A stretch of 35,655 nt of DNA, from positions 1 through 35,655 of the forward strand of contig NW_003142768.1 in NCBI RefSeq assembly GCF_000003605.2. The letters run 5' to 3'. This document shows positions 8,731-22,070 of this stretch, in pieces. This DNA comes from Saccoglossus kowalevskii. Taxonomy: Eukaryota > Hemichordata > Enteropneusta > Harrimaniidae. The position numbers and the translations under genes were made by a program. Position 1 is the stretch's first letter. Each line of letters starts with the position of its first letter. A model generated the notes under the pieces. That model saw only the letters and a list, made by a program, of their open reading frames with translations. It was not told the DNA's origin and did not search any database.

Positions 8731-11700
8731 ACTGAGATAGCTCCGCTGTTAGCAATGCACATTACAACAAGCAGCCTGTCAGCTGAGATAGCTCCTCTGT
8801 TAGCAATGCACATTACAACAAGCAGCCTGTCAGCTGAGAGAGCTCCGCTGTTAGCAATGCACATTACAACAAGCAGCCTGTCAGCTGAGATAGCTCCGCT
8901 GTTAGCAATGCACATTACAACAAGCAGCCTGTCGGCTGAAATAGCTCCACTGTTAGCAATGCACATTACAACAAGCAGCCTGTCAGCTGAGATAGCTCCG
9001 CTGTTAGCAATGCACATTACAACAAGCAGCCTGACAGCTGAAATAGCTCCGCTGTTAGCAATGCACATTACAACAAGCAGTCTGTCAGCTGAGATAGCTC
9101 CGCTGTTAGCAATGCACATTACAACAAGCAGCCTATCGGCTGAGATAGCTCCACTGTTAGCAATGCACATTACAACAAGCAGCCTGTCAGCTGAGATAGC
9201 TCCGCTGTTAGCAATGCACATTACAACAAGCAGCCTGTCGGCTGAGATAGCTCCACTGTTAGCAATGCACATTACAACAAGCAGCCTGTCGGCTGAGATA
9301 GCTCCGCTGTTAGCAATGCACATTACAACAAGCAGCCTGTCAGCTGAGATAGCTCCTCTGTTAGCAATGCACATTACAACAAGCAGCCTGTCAGCTGAGA
9401 TAGCTCCGCTGTTAGCAATGCACATTACAACAAGCAGCCTGTCAGCTGAGATAGCTCCGCTGTTAGCAATGCACATTACAACAAGCAGCCTGTCAGCTGA
9501 GATAGCACCGCTGTTAGCAATGCACATTACAACAAGCAGCCTGTCAGCTGAGATAGCTCCGCTGTTAGCAATGCACATTACAACAAGCAGCCTGTCAGCT
9601 GAGATAGCTCCGCTGTTAGCAATGCACATTACAACAAGCAGCCTGTCAGCTGAGATAGCTCCGCTGTTAGCAATGCACATTACAACAAGCAGCCTGTCGG
9701 CTGAGATAGCTCCACTGTTAGCAATGCACATTACAACAAGCAGCCTGTCAGCTGAGATAGCTCCACTGTTAGCAATGCACATTACAACAAGCAGCCTGTC
9801 AGCTGAGATAGCTCCGCTGTTAGCAATGCACATTACAACAAGCAGCCTGTCAGCTGAGATAGCTCCGCTGTTAGCAATGCACATTACAACAAGCAGCCTG
9901 TCGGCTGAGATAGCTCCGCTGTTAGCAATGCACATTTCAACAAGCAGTCTGTCGGCTGAGATAGCTCCGCTGTTAGCAATGCACATTAGAACAAGCAGCC
10001 TGTCAGCTGAGATAGCTCCGCTGTTAGCAATGCACATTACAACAAGCAGCCTGTCAGCTGAGATAGCTCCGCTGTTAGCAATGCACATTACAACAAGCAG
10101 TCTGTCGGCTGAGATAGCTCCGCTGTTAGCAATGCACATTACAACAAGCAGCCTGTCAGCTGAGATAGCTCCGCTGTTAGCAATGCACATTACAACAAGC
10201 AGTCTGTCGGCTGAGATAGCTCCGCTGTTAGCAATGCACATTACAACAAGCAGCCTGTCAGCTGAGATAGCTCCGCTGTTAGCAATGCACATTACAACAA
10301 GCAGTCTGTCGGCTGAGATAGCTCCGCTGTTAGCAATGCACATTACAACAAGCAGCCTGTCAGCTGAGATAGCTCCACTGTTAGCAATGCACATTACAAC
10401 AAGCAGCCTGACAGCTGAGATAGCTCCGCTGTTAGCAATGCACATTACAACAAGCAGCCTGTCAGCTGAGATAGCTCCGCTGTTAGCAATGCACATTACA
10501 ACAAGCAGTCTGTCGGCTGAGATAGCTCCACTGTTAGCAATGCACATTAGAACAAGCAGCCTGTCAGCTGAGATAGCTCCGCTGTTAGCAATGCACATTA
10601 CAACAAGCAGCCTGTCGGCTGAGATAGCACCGCTGTTAGCAATGCACATTACAACAAGCAGCCTGTCAGCTGAGATAGCTCCGCTGTTAGCAATGCACAT
10701 TACAACAAGCAGCCTGTCAGCTGAGATAGCTCCGCTGTTAGCAATGCACATTACAACAAGCAGCCTGTCAGCTGAGATAGCTCCGCTGTTAGTAATGCAC
10801 ATTACAACAAGCATCCTGTCAGCTGAGATAGCTCCGCTGTTAGCAATGCACATTACAACAAGCAGTCTGTCGGCTGAGATAGCTCCGCTGTTAGCAATGC
10901 ACATTACAACAAGCAGCCTGTCGGCTGAGATAGCTCCACTGTTAGCAATGCACATTACAACAAGCAGCCTGTCAGCTGAGATAGCTCCGCTGTTAGCAAT
11001 GCACATTACAACAAGAAGTCTGTCAGCAGAGATAGCTCCGCTGTTAGCAATGCACATTACAACAAGCAGCCTGTCAGCTGAGATAGCTCCGCTGTTAGCA
11101 ATGCACATTACAACAAGCATCCTGTCAGCTGAGATAGCTCCGCTGTTAGCAATGCACATTACAACAAGCAGCCTGTCAGCTGAGAGAGCTCCGCTGTTAG
11201 CAATGCACATTACAACAAGCAGCCTGTCAGCTGAGATAGCTCCGCTGTTAGCAATGCACATTACAACAAGCAGCCTGTCAGCTGAGATAGCTCCGCTGTT
11301 AGCAATGCACATTACAACAAGCAGTCTGTCGGCTGAGATAGCTCGCTGTTAGCAATGCACATTACAACAAGCAGCCTGTCAGCTGAGATAGCTCCGCTGT
11401 TAGCAATGCACATTACAACAAGCAGTCTGTCGGCTGAGATAGCTCCGCTGTTAGCAATGCACATTACAACAAGCAGCCTGTCAGCTGAGATAGCTCCGCT
11501 GTTAGCAATGCACATTACAACAAGAAGTCTGTCAGCTGAGATAGCTCCGCTGTTAGCAATGCACATTACAACAAGCAGCCTGTTGACTGAGATAGCTCCG
11601 CTGTTAGCAATGCACATTACAACAAGCAGCCTGTCGGCTGAGATAGCTCCACTGTTAGCAATGCACATTACAACAAGCAGCCTGTCAGCTGAGATAGCTC

Positions 11701-13539
11701 CGCTGTTAGCAATGCACATTACAACAAGCAGCCTGTCAGCTGAGATAGCTCCGCTGTTAGCAATGCACATTACAACAAGCAGCCTGTCAGCTGAGATAGC
11801 TCCGCTGTTAGCAATGCACATTACAACAAGCAGTCAGTCGGCTGAGATAGCTCCGCTGTTAGCAATGCACATTACAACAAGCAGCCTGTCAGCTGAGATA
11901 GCTCCGCTGTTAGCAATGCACATTACAACAAACAGTCTGTCGGCTGAGATAGCTCCGCTGTTAGCAATGCACATTACAACAAGCAGCCTGTCAGCTGAGA
12001 TAGCTCCGCTGTTAGCAATGCACATTACAACAAGCAGCCTGTCAGCTGAGATAGCTCCGCTGTTAGCAATGCACATTACAACAAGCAGCCTGTCAGCTGA
12101 GATAGCTCCGCTGTTAGCAATGCACATTACAACAAGCAGCCTGTCAGCTGAGATAGCTCCGCTGTTAGCAATGCACATTACAAGCAGCCTGTCAGCTGAG
12201 ATAGCTCCGCTGTTAGCAATGCACATTACAACAAGCAGCCTGTCAGCTGAGATAGCTCCGCTGTTAGCAATGTACATTACAACAAGCAGCCTGTCAGCTG
12301 AGATAGCTCCGCTGTTAGCAATGCACATTACAACAAGCAGCCTGTCGGCTGAAATAGCTCCACTGTTAGCAATGCACATTACAACAAGCAGCCTGTCAGC
12401 TGAGATAGCTCCGCTGTTAGCAATGCACATTACAACAAGCAGCCTGTCAGCTGAGATAGCTCCGCTGTTAGCAATGCACATTACAACAAGCAGCCTGTCA
12501 GCTGAGATAGCTCCGCTGTTAGCAATGCACATTACAACAAGCAGCCTGTCAGCTGAGATAGCTCCACTGTTAGCAATGCACATTACAACAAGCAGCCTGT
12601 CAGCTGAGATAGCTCCGCTGTTAGCAATGCACATTACAACAAGCAGCCTGTCGGCTGAGATAGCTCCACTGTTAGCAATGCACATTACAACAAGCAGCCT
12701 GTCAGCTGAGATAGCTCCGCTGTTAGCAATGCACATTACAACAAGCAGTCTGTCAGCTGAGATAGCTCCGCTGTTAGCAATGCACATTACAACAAGCAGC
12801 CTGTCGGCTGAGATAGCTCCGCTGTTAGCAATGCACATTACAACAAGCAGCCTGTCAGCTGAGATAGCTCCGCTGTTAGCAATGCACATTACAACAAGCA
12901 GCCTGTCGGCTGAGATAGCTCCGCTGTTAGCAATGCACATTTCAACAAGCAGTCTGTCAGCTGAGATAGCTCCGCTGTTAGCAATGCACCTTATAACAAG
13001 CAGCCTGTCGGCTGAGATAGCTCCGCTGTTAGCAATGCACATTTCAACAAGCAGCCTGTCAGCTGAGATAGCTCCGCAGTTAGCAATGCACATTACAACA
13101 AGCAGCCTGACAGCTGAAATAGCTCCGCTGTTAGCAATGCACATTTCAACAAGCAGCCTGTCAGCTGAGATAGCTCCGCTGTTAGCAATGCACATTACAA
13201 CAAGCAGCCTGTCGGCTGAGATAGCTCTGCTGTTAGCAATGCACATTACAACAAGCAGCCTGTCAGCTGAGATAGCTCCGCTGTTAGCAATGCACATTAC
13301 AACAAGCAGTCTGTCGGCTGAGATAGCTCCACTGTTAGCAATGCACATTACAACAAGCAGCCTGTCAGCTGAGATAGCTCCGCTGTTAGCAATGCATATT
13401 ATAACAAGCAGCCTGTCAGCTGAGATAGCTCCGCTGTTAGCAATGCATATTATAACAAGCAGCCTGTCAGCTGAGATAGCTCCGCTGTTAGCAATGCACA
13501 TTATAACAAGCAGCCTGTCAGCTGAGTTAGCTCCGCTGT

Positions 13540-14240
13540 TAGCAATGCACATTATAACAAGCAGCCTGTCAGCTGAGATAGCTCCACTGTTAGCAATGCA
13601 CATTACAACAAGCAGCCTGTCGGCTGAGATAGCTCCACTGTTAGCAATGCACATTACAACAAGCAGCCTACCAGCTGAGATAGCTCCGCAGTTAGCAATG
13701 CACATTACAACAAGCAGTCTGTCAGCTGAGATAGCTCCGCTGTTAGCAATGCACATTACAACAAGCAGTCTGTCAGCTGAGATAGCTCCGCTGTTAGCAA
13801 TGCACATTACAACAAGCAGCCTGTCAGCTCAGATAGCTCTGCTGTTAGCAATGCACATTACAACAAGCAGCCTGTCAGCTGAGATAGCTCCGCTGTTATC
13901 ACTGCACATTACAAGCAGCCTGTCAGCTGAGATAGCTTTGCTGTTAGCAATGCACATTACAACAAGCAGCCTACCAGCTGAGATAGCTCCGCAGTTAGCA
14001 ATGCACATTACAACAAGCAGTCTGTCAGCTGAGATAGCTCCGCTGTTAGCAATGCACATTATAACAAGCAGCCTGTCAGCTGAGATAGCTCCGCTGTTAG
14101 CAATGCACATTACAACAAGCAGCCTGTCGGCTGAGATAGCTCCACTGTTAGCAATGCACATTACAACAAGCAGCCTACCAGCTGAGATAGCTCCGCAGTT
14201 AGCAATGCACATTACAACAAGCAGTCTGTCAGCTGAGATA
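13540..14240 (+). repeat. Local expansion of the CCTACCAGC unit (three copies)
   Basis: The rare unit with CCTACCAGCTGAG, here linked to GCAGTTAGC, occurs at 13665, 13968 and 14172, spaced 303 bp (five 51-bp and one 48-bp unit) and 204 bp (four units). The corresponding places at 5621 and 21651 have one copy each and lack the linked GCAGTTAGC. The neighbouring GAGTTAGCT marker sits 507 bp further from the 3'-most copy than at 21.5 kb, so about ten units were inserted here by two rounds of local duplication. Confidence 0.85.
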
Positions 14241-17200
14241 GCTCCGCTGTTAGCAATGCACATTACAACAAGCAGTCTGTCAGCTGAGATAGCTCCGCTG
14301 TTAGCAATGCACATTACAACAAGCAGCCTGTCAGCTGAGATAGCTCTGCTGTTAGCAATGCACATTACAACAAGCAGCCTGTCAGCTGAGATAGCTCCGC
14401 TGTTAGCACTGCACATTACAAGCAGCCTGTCAGCTGAGATAGCTCCGCTGTTAGCAATGCACATTACAACAAGCAGCCTGTCAGCTGAGATAGCTCCGCT
14501 GTTAGCAATGCACATTACAACAAGCAGCCTGTCAGCTGAGATAGCTCCGCTGTTAGCAATGCACATTACAACAAGCAGCATGTCAGCTGAGATAGCTCCG
14601 CTGTTAGCAATGCACATTACAACAAGCAGCCTGTCGGCTGAGATAGCTCCACTGTTAGCAATGCACATTACAACAAGCAGCTTGTCAGCTGAGATAGCTC
14701 CACTGTTAGCAATGCACATTACAACAAGCAGCCTGTCAGCTGAGATAGCTCCGCTGTTAGCAATGCACATTACAACAAGCAGCCTGTCAGCTGAGATAGC
14801 TCCGCTGTCAGCAATGCACATTACAACAAGCAGCCTGTCAGCTGAGATAGCTCCGCTGTTAGCAATGCACATTACAACAAGCAGCATGTCAGCTGAGATA
14901 GCTCCGCTGTTAGCAATGCACATTACAACAAGCAGCCTGTCAGCTGAGATAGCTCCACTGTTAGCAATGCACATTACAACAAGCAGCCTGTCAGCTGAGA
15001 TAGCTCCGCTGTTAGCAATGCACATTACAACAAGCAGCCTGTCAGCTGAGATAGCTCCGCTGTTAGCAATGCACATTATAACAAACAGCCTGTCGGCTGA
15101 GATAGCTCCGCTGTTAGCAATGCACATTTCAACAAGCAGCCTGTCAGCTGAGATAGCTCCGCTGTTAGCAATGCACATTACAACAAGCAGCCTGTCGGCT
15201 GAGATAGCTCTGCTGTTAGCAATGCACATTACAACAAGCAGCCTGTCAGCTGAGATAGCTCCGCTGTTAGCAATGCACATTTCAACAGGCAGTCTGTCAG
15301 CTGAGATAGCTCCGCTGTTAGCAATGCACATTACAACAAGCAGCCTGTCGGCTGAGATAGCTCCGCTGTTAGCAATGCACATTTCAACAAGCAGTCTGTC
15401 AGCTGAGATAGCTCCGCTGTTAGCAATGCACCTTATAACAAGCAGCCTGTCGGCTGAGATAGCTCCGCTGTTAGCAATGCACATTTCAACAAGCAGCCTG
15501 TCAGCTGAAATAGCTCCGCAGTTAGCAATGCACATTACAACAAGCAGCCTGTCAGCTGAGATAGCTCCGCTGTTAGCAATGCACATTACAACAAGCAGCC
15601 TGTCAGCTGAGATAGCTTCGCTGTTAGCAATGCACATTACAACAAGCAGCCTGTCAGCTGAGATAGCTCCGCTGTTAGCAATGCACATTTCAACAAGCAG
15701 CCTGTCAGCTGAGATAGCTCCGCTGTTAGCAATGCACATTACAACAAGCAGTCTGTCAGCTGAGATAGCTCCGCTGTTAGCAATGCACATTACAACAAGC
15801 AGCCTGTCAGCTGAGATAGCTCCGCTGTTAGCAATGCACATTACAACAAGCAGTCTGTCAGCTGAGATAGCTCCGCTGTTAGCAATGCACATTACAACAA
15901 GCAGTCTGTCAGCTGAGATAGCTCCGCTGTTAGCAATGCACATTACAACAAGCAGCCTGTCAGCTGAGATAGCTCCGCTGTTAGCAATGCACATTACAAC
16001 AAGCAGCCTGTCAGCTGAGATAGCTCCGCTGTTAGCAATGCACATTACAACAAGCAGCCTGTCAGCTGAGATAGCTCCGCTGTTAGCAATGCACATTACA
16101 AGCAGCCTGTCAGCTGAGATAGCTCCGCTGTTAGCAATGCACATTACAACAAGCAGCCTGTCAGCTGAGATAGCTCCGCTGTTAGCAATGCACATTACAA
16201 CAAGCAGCCTGTCAGCTGAGATAGCTCCGCTGTTAGCAATGCACATTACAACAAGCAGCCTGTCAGCTGAGATAGCTCCGCTGTTAGCAATGCACATTAT
16301 AACAAGCAGCCTGTCGGCTGAGATAGCTCCGCTGTTAGCAATGCACATTTCAACAAGCAGCCTGTCAGCTGAGATAGCTCCGCTGTTAGCAATGCACATT
16401 ACAACAAGCAGCCTGTCAGCTGAGATAGCTCTGCTGTTAGCAATGCACATTACAACAAGCAGCCTGTCAGCTGAGATAGCTCCACTGTTAGCAATGCACA
16501 TTACAACAAGCAGCTTGTCAGCTGAGATAGCTCCGCTGTTAGCAATGCACATTACAACAAGCAGCCTGTCAGCTGAGATAGCTCCGCTGTTAGCAATGCA
16601 CATTACAACAAGCAGCCTGTCAGCTGAGATAGCTCCGCTGTTAGCAATGCACATTACAACAAGCAGCCTGTCAGCTGAGATAGCTCCGCTGTTAGCAATG
16701 CACATTACAACAAGCAGCCTGTCAGCTGAGATAGCTCCGCTGTTAGCAATGCACATTACAACAAGCAGCCTGTCGGCTGAGATAGCTCCACTGTTAGCAA
16801 TGCACATTACAACAAGCAGCCTGTCAGCTGAGATAGCTCCGCTGTTAGCAATGCACATTACAACAAGCAGCCTGTCAGCTGAGATAGCTCCGCTGTTAGC
16901 AATGCACATTACAACAAGCAGCCTGTCAGCTGAGATAGCTCCGCTGTTAGCAATGCACATTACAACAAGCAGCCTGTCAGCTGAGATAGCTCCGCTGTTA
17001 GCAATGCACATTACAACAAGCAGCCTGTCAGCTGAGATAGCTCCGCTGTTAGCAATGCACATTACAACAAGCAGCCTGTCAGCTGAGATAGCTCCGCTGT
17101 TAGCAATGCACATTACAACAAGCAGCCTGTCAGCTGAGATAGCTCCGCTGTTAGCAATGCACATTACAACAAGCAGCCTGTCGGCTGAGATAGCTCCACT

Positions 17201-18000
17201 GTTAGCAATGCACATTACAACAAGCAGCCTGTCAGCTGAGATAGCTCCGCTGTTAGCAATGCACATTACAACAAGAAGTCTGTCAGCTGAGATAGCTCCG
17301 CTGTTAGCAATGCACATTACAACAAGCAGCCTGTTGACTGAGATAGCTCCGCTGTTAGCAATGCACATTACAACAAGCAGCCTGTCGGCTGAGATAGCTC
17401 CACTGTTAGCAATGCACATTACAACAAGCAGCCTGTCAGCTGAGATAGCTCCGCTGTTAGCAATGCACATTACAACAAGCAGCCTGTCAGCTGAGATAGC
17501 TCCGCTGTTAGCAATGCACATTACAACAAGCAGCCTGTCAGCTGAGATAGCTCCGCTGTTAGCAATGCACATTACAACAAGCAGTCAGTCGGCTGAGATA
17601 GCTCCGCTGTTAGCAATGCACATTACAACAAGCAGCCTGTCAGCTGAGATAGCTCCGCTGTTAGCAATGCACATTACAACAAGCAGTCTGTCGGCTGAGA
17701 TAGCTCCGCTGTTAGCAATGCACATTAAAACAAGCAGCCTGTCAGCTGAGATAGCTCCGCTGTTAGCAATGCACATTACAACAAGCAGCCTGTCAGCTGA
17801 GATAGCTCCGCTGTTAGCAATGCACATTACAACAAGCAGCCTGTCAGCTGAGATAGCTCCGCTGTTAGCAATGCACATTACAAGCAGCCTGTCAGCTGAG
17901 ATAGCTCTGCTGTTAGCAATGCACATTACAACAAGCAGCCTGTCAGCTGAGATAGCTCCGCTGTTAGCAATGCACATTACAACAAGCAGCCTGTCAGCTG
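14035..18000 (+). repeat. About 4-kb higher-order block, copy 1 (partner 21514-25380)
   Basis: This block aligns with the later one at +7479 from about 14035 to 15660, at +7530 from about 15680 to 16600 and at +7377 from about 17270 to 18000. The offset steps equal one inserted unit and three deleted units. Shared markers include AGCATGTCAG (14577/22056), CTGTCAGCAATG (about 14804/22283), CACCTTATAA (15428/22907), GCTTCGCTG (15611/23090), a 48-bp unit (16089/23619), the AAGAAGTCTG marker (17274/24651) and the CAGTCAGTC marker (17582/24959). It is the longest internal duplication I could trace. Confidence 0.85.
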
Positions 18001-20565
18001 AGATAGCTCCGCTGTTAGCAATGCACATTACAACAAGCAGTCTGTCAGCTGAGATAGCTCCGCTATTAGCAATGCACATTACAACAAGCAGTCTGTCAGC
18101 TGAGATAGCTCCGCTGTTAGCAATGCACATTACAACAAGCAGCCTGTCAGCTGAGATAGCTCCGCTGTTAGCAATGCACATTACAACAAGCAGCCTGTCA
18201 GCTGAGATAGCTCCGCTGTTAGCAATGCACATTACAACAAGCAGCCTGTCAGCTGAGATAGCTCCGCTGTTAGCAATGCACATTACAAGCAGCCTGTCAG
18301 CTGAGATAGCTCCGCTGTTAGCAATGCACATTACAACAAGCAGCCTGTCAGCTGAGATAGCTCTGCTGTTAGCAATGCACATTACAACAAGCAGCCTGTC
18401 AGCTGAGATAGCTCCGCTGTTAGCAATGCACATTACAACAAGCAGCCTGTCAGCTGAGATAGCTCCGCTGTTAGCAATGCACATTATAACAAGCAGCCTG
18501 TCGGCTGAGATAGCTCCGCTGTTAGCAATGCACATTTCAACAAGCAGCCTGTCAGCTGAGATAGCTCCGCTGTTAGCAATGCACATTACAACAAGCAGCC
18601 TGTCAGCTGAGATAGCTCTGCTGTTAGCAATGCACATTACAACAAGCAGCCTGTCAGCTGAGATAGCTCCACTGTTAGCAATGCACATTACAACAAGCAG
18701 CTTGTCAGCTGAGATAGCTCCGCTGTTAGCAATGCACATTACAACAAGCAGCCTGTCAGCTGAGATAGCTCCGCTGTTAGCAATGCACATTACAACAAGC
18801 AGCCTGTCAGCTGAGATAGCTCCGCTGTTAGCAATGCACATTACAACAAGCAGCCTGTCAGCTGAGATAGCTCCGCTGTTAGCAATGCACATTACAACAA
18901 GCAGCCTGTCAGCTGAGATAGCTCCGCTGTTAGCAATGCACATTACAACAAGCAGCCTGTCGGCTGAGATAGCTCCACTGTTAGCAATGCACATTACAAC
19001 AAGCAGCCTGTCAGCTGAGATAGCTCCGCTGTTAGCAATGCACATTACAACAAGCAGCCTGTCAGCTGAGATAGCTCCGCTGTTAGCAATGCACATTACA
19101 ACAAGCAGCCTGTCAGCTGAGATAGCTCCGCTGTTAGCAATGCACATTACAACAAGCAGCCTGTCAGCTGAGATAGCTCCGCTGTTAGCAATGCACATTA
19201 CAACAAGCAGCCTGTCAGCTGAGATAGCTCCGCTGTTAGCAATGCACATTACAACAAGCAGCCTGTCGGCTGAGATAGCTCCACTGTTAGCAATGCACAT
19301 TACAACAAGCAGCCTGTCAGCTGAGATAGCTCCGCTGTTAGCAATGCACATTACAACAAGAAGTCTGTCAGCTGAGATAGCTCCGCTGTTAGCAATGCAC
19401 ATTACAACAAGCAGCCTGTTGACTGAGATAGCTCCGCTGTTAGCAATGCACATTACAACAAGCAGCCTGTCGGCTGAGATAGCTCCACTGTTAGCAATGC
19501 ACATTACAACAAGCAGCCTGTCAGCTGAGATAGCTCCGCTGTTAGCAATGCACATTACAACAAGCAGTCAGTCGGCTGAGATAGCTCCGCTGTTAGCAAT
19601 GCACATTACAACAAGCAGCCTGTCAGCTGAGATAGCTCCGCTGTTAGCAATGCACATTACAACAAGCAGCCTGTCAGCTGAGGTAGCTCCGCTGTTAGCA
19701 ATGCACATTACAACAAGCAGCCTGTCAGCTGAGATAGCTCCGCTGTTAGCAATGCACATTACAAGCAGCCTGTCAGCTGAGATAGCTCCGCTGTTAGCAA
19801 TGCACATTACAACAAGCAGCCTGTCAGCTGAGATAGCTCCGCTGTTAGCAATGCACATTACAAGCAGCCTGTCAGCTGAGATAGCTCCGCTGTTAGCAAT
19901 GCACATTACAACAAGCAGCCTGTCAGCTGAGATAGCTCCGCTGTTAGCAATGCACATTACAACAAGCAGCCTGTCAGCTGAGATAGCTCCGCTGTTAGCA
20001 ATGTACATTACAACAAGCAGCCTGTCAGCTGAGATAGCTCCGCTGTTAGCAATGCACATTACAACAAGCAGCCTGTCGGCTGAAATAGCTCCACTGTTAG
20101 CAATGCACATTACAACAAGCAGCCTGTCAGCTGAGATAGCTCCGCTGTTAGCAATGCACATTACAACAAGCAGCCTGTCAGCTGAGATAGCTCCGCTGTT
20201 AGCAATGCACATTACAACAAGCAGCCTGTCAGCTGAGATAGCTCCGCTGTTAGCAATGCACATTACAACAAGCAGCCTGTCAGCTGAGATAGCTCCACTG
20301 TTAGCAATGCACATTACAACAAGCAGCCTGTCAGCTGAGATAGCTCCGCTGTTAGCAATGCACATTACAACAAGCAGCCTGTCGGCTGAGATAGCTCCAC
20401 TGTTAGCAATGCACATTACAACAAGCAGCCTGTCAGCTGAGATAGCTCCGCTGTTAGCAATGCACATTACAACAAGAAGTCTGTCAGCAGAGATAGCTCC
20501 GCTGTTAGCAATGCACATTACAACTAGCAGCCTGTTGACTGAGATAGCTCCGCTGTTAGCAATGC

Positions 20566-22070
20566 ACATTACAACAAGCAGCCTGTCAGCTGAGATAGCT
20601 CCGCTGTTAGCAATGCACATTTCAACAAGCAGCCTGTCAGCTGAGATAGCTCCGCTGTTAGCAATGCACATTACAACAAGCAGTCTGTCAGCTGAGATAG
20701 CTCCGCTGTTAGCAATGCACATTACAACAAGCAGTCTGTCAGCTGAGATAGCTCCGCTGTTAGCAATGCACATTACAACAAGCAGCCTGTCGGCTGAGAT
20801 AGCTCCGCTGTTAGCAATGCACATTACAACAAGCAGCCTGTCAGCTGAGATAGCTCCACTGTTAGCAATGCACATTACAACAAGCAGTCTGTCAGCTGAG
20901 ATAGCTCCGCTGTTAGCAATGCACATTACAACAAGCAGCCTGTCAGCTGAGATAGCTCCGCTGTTAGCAATGCACATTACAACAAGCAGCCTGTCGGCTG
21001 AGATAGCTCCGCTGTTAGCAATGCACATTATAACAAGCAGCCTGTCGGCTGAGATAGCTCCGCTGTTAGCAATGCACATTTCAACAAGCAGCCTGTCAGC
21101 TGAGATAGCTCCGCTGTTAGCAATGCACATTACAACAAGCAGCCTGTCAGCTGAGATAGCTCTGCTGTTAGCAATGCACATTTCAACAAGCAGCCGGTCA
21201 GCTGAGATAGCTCCGCTGTTAGCAATGCACATTTCAACAAGCAGTCTGTCAGCTGAGATAGCTCCGCTGTTAGCAATGCACATTACAACAAGCAGCCTGT
21301 CGGCTGAGATAGCTCCGCTGTTAGCAATGCACATTACAACAAGCAGCCTGTCAGCTGAGATAGCTCCGCTGTTAGCAATGCATATTATAACAAGCAGCCT
21401 GTCAGCTGAGATAGCTCCGCTGTTAGCAATGCATATTATAACAAGCAGCCTGTCAGCTGAGATAGCTCCGCTGTTAGCAATGCACATTATAACAAGCAGC
21501 CTGTCAGCTGAGTTAGCTCCGCTGTTAGCAATGCACATTATAACAAGCAGCCTGTCAGCTGAGATAGCTCCGCTGTTAGCAATGCACATTACAACAAGCA
21601 GCCTGTCGGCTGAGATAGCTCCACTGTTAGCAATGCACATTACAACAAGCAGCCTACCAGCTGAGATAGCTCCGCTGTTAGCAATGCACATTACAACAAG
21701 CAGTCTGTCAGCTGAGATAGCTCCGCTGTTAGCAATGCACATTACAACAAGCAGTCTGTCAGCTGAGATAGCTCCGCTGTTAGCAATGCACATTACAACA
21801 AGCAGCCTGTCAGCTGAGATAGCTCTGCTGTTAGCAATGCACATTACAACAAGCAACCTGTCAGCTGAGATAGCTCCGCTGTTAGCACTGCACATTACAA
21901 GCAGCCTGTCAGCTGAGATAGCTCCGCTGTTAGCAATGCACATTACAACAAGCAGCCTGTCAGCTGAGATAGCTCCGCTGTTAGCAATGCACATTACAAC
22001 AAGCAGCCTGTCAGCTGAGATAGCTCCGCTGTTAGCAATGCACATTACAACAAGCAGCATGTCAGCTGAG
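20566..22070 (+). repeat. 1.5-kb higher-order block, copy 2
   Basis: Partner of 4536-6040 at a fixed offset of 16,030 bp. The left junction is sharp: the unit before 20566 is the CTGTTGACTG marker, whereas the unit before 4536 is ordinary. On the right, from about 21530 onward, this copy also matches the 14-kb region (offset 7479). The 21.5-22.0 kb segment therefore belongs to two block families at once, which is mosaic rather than simple tandem structure. Confidence 0.85.
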
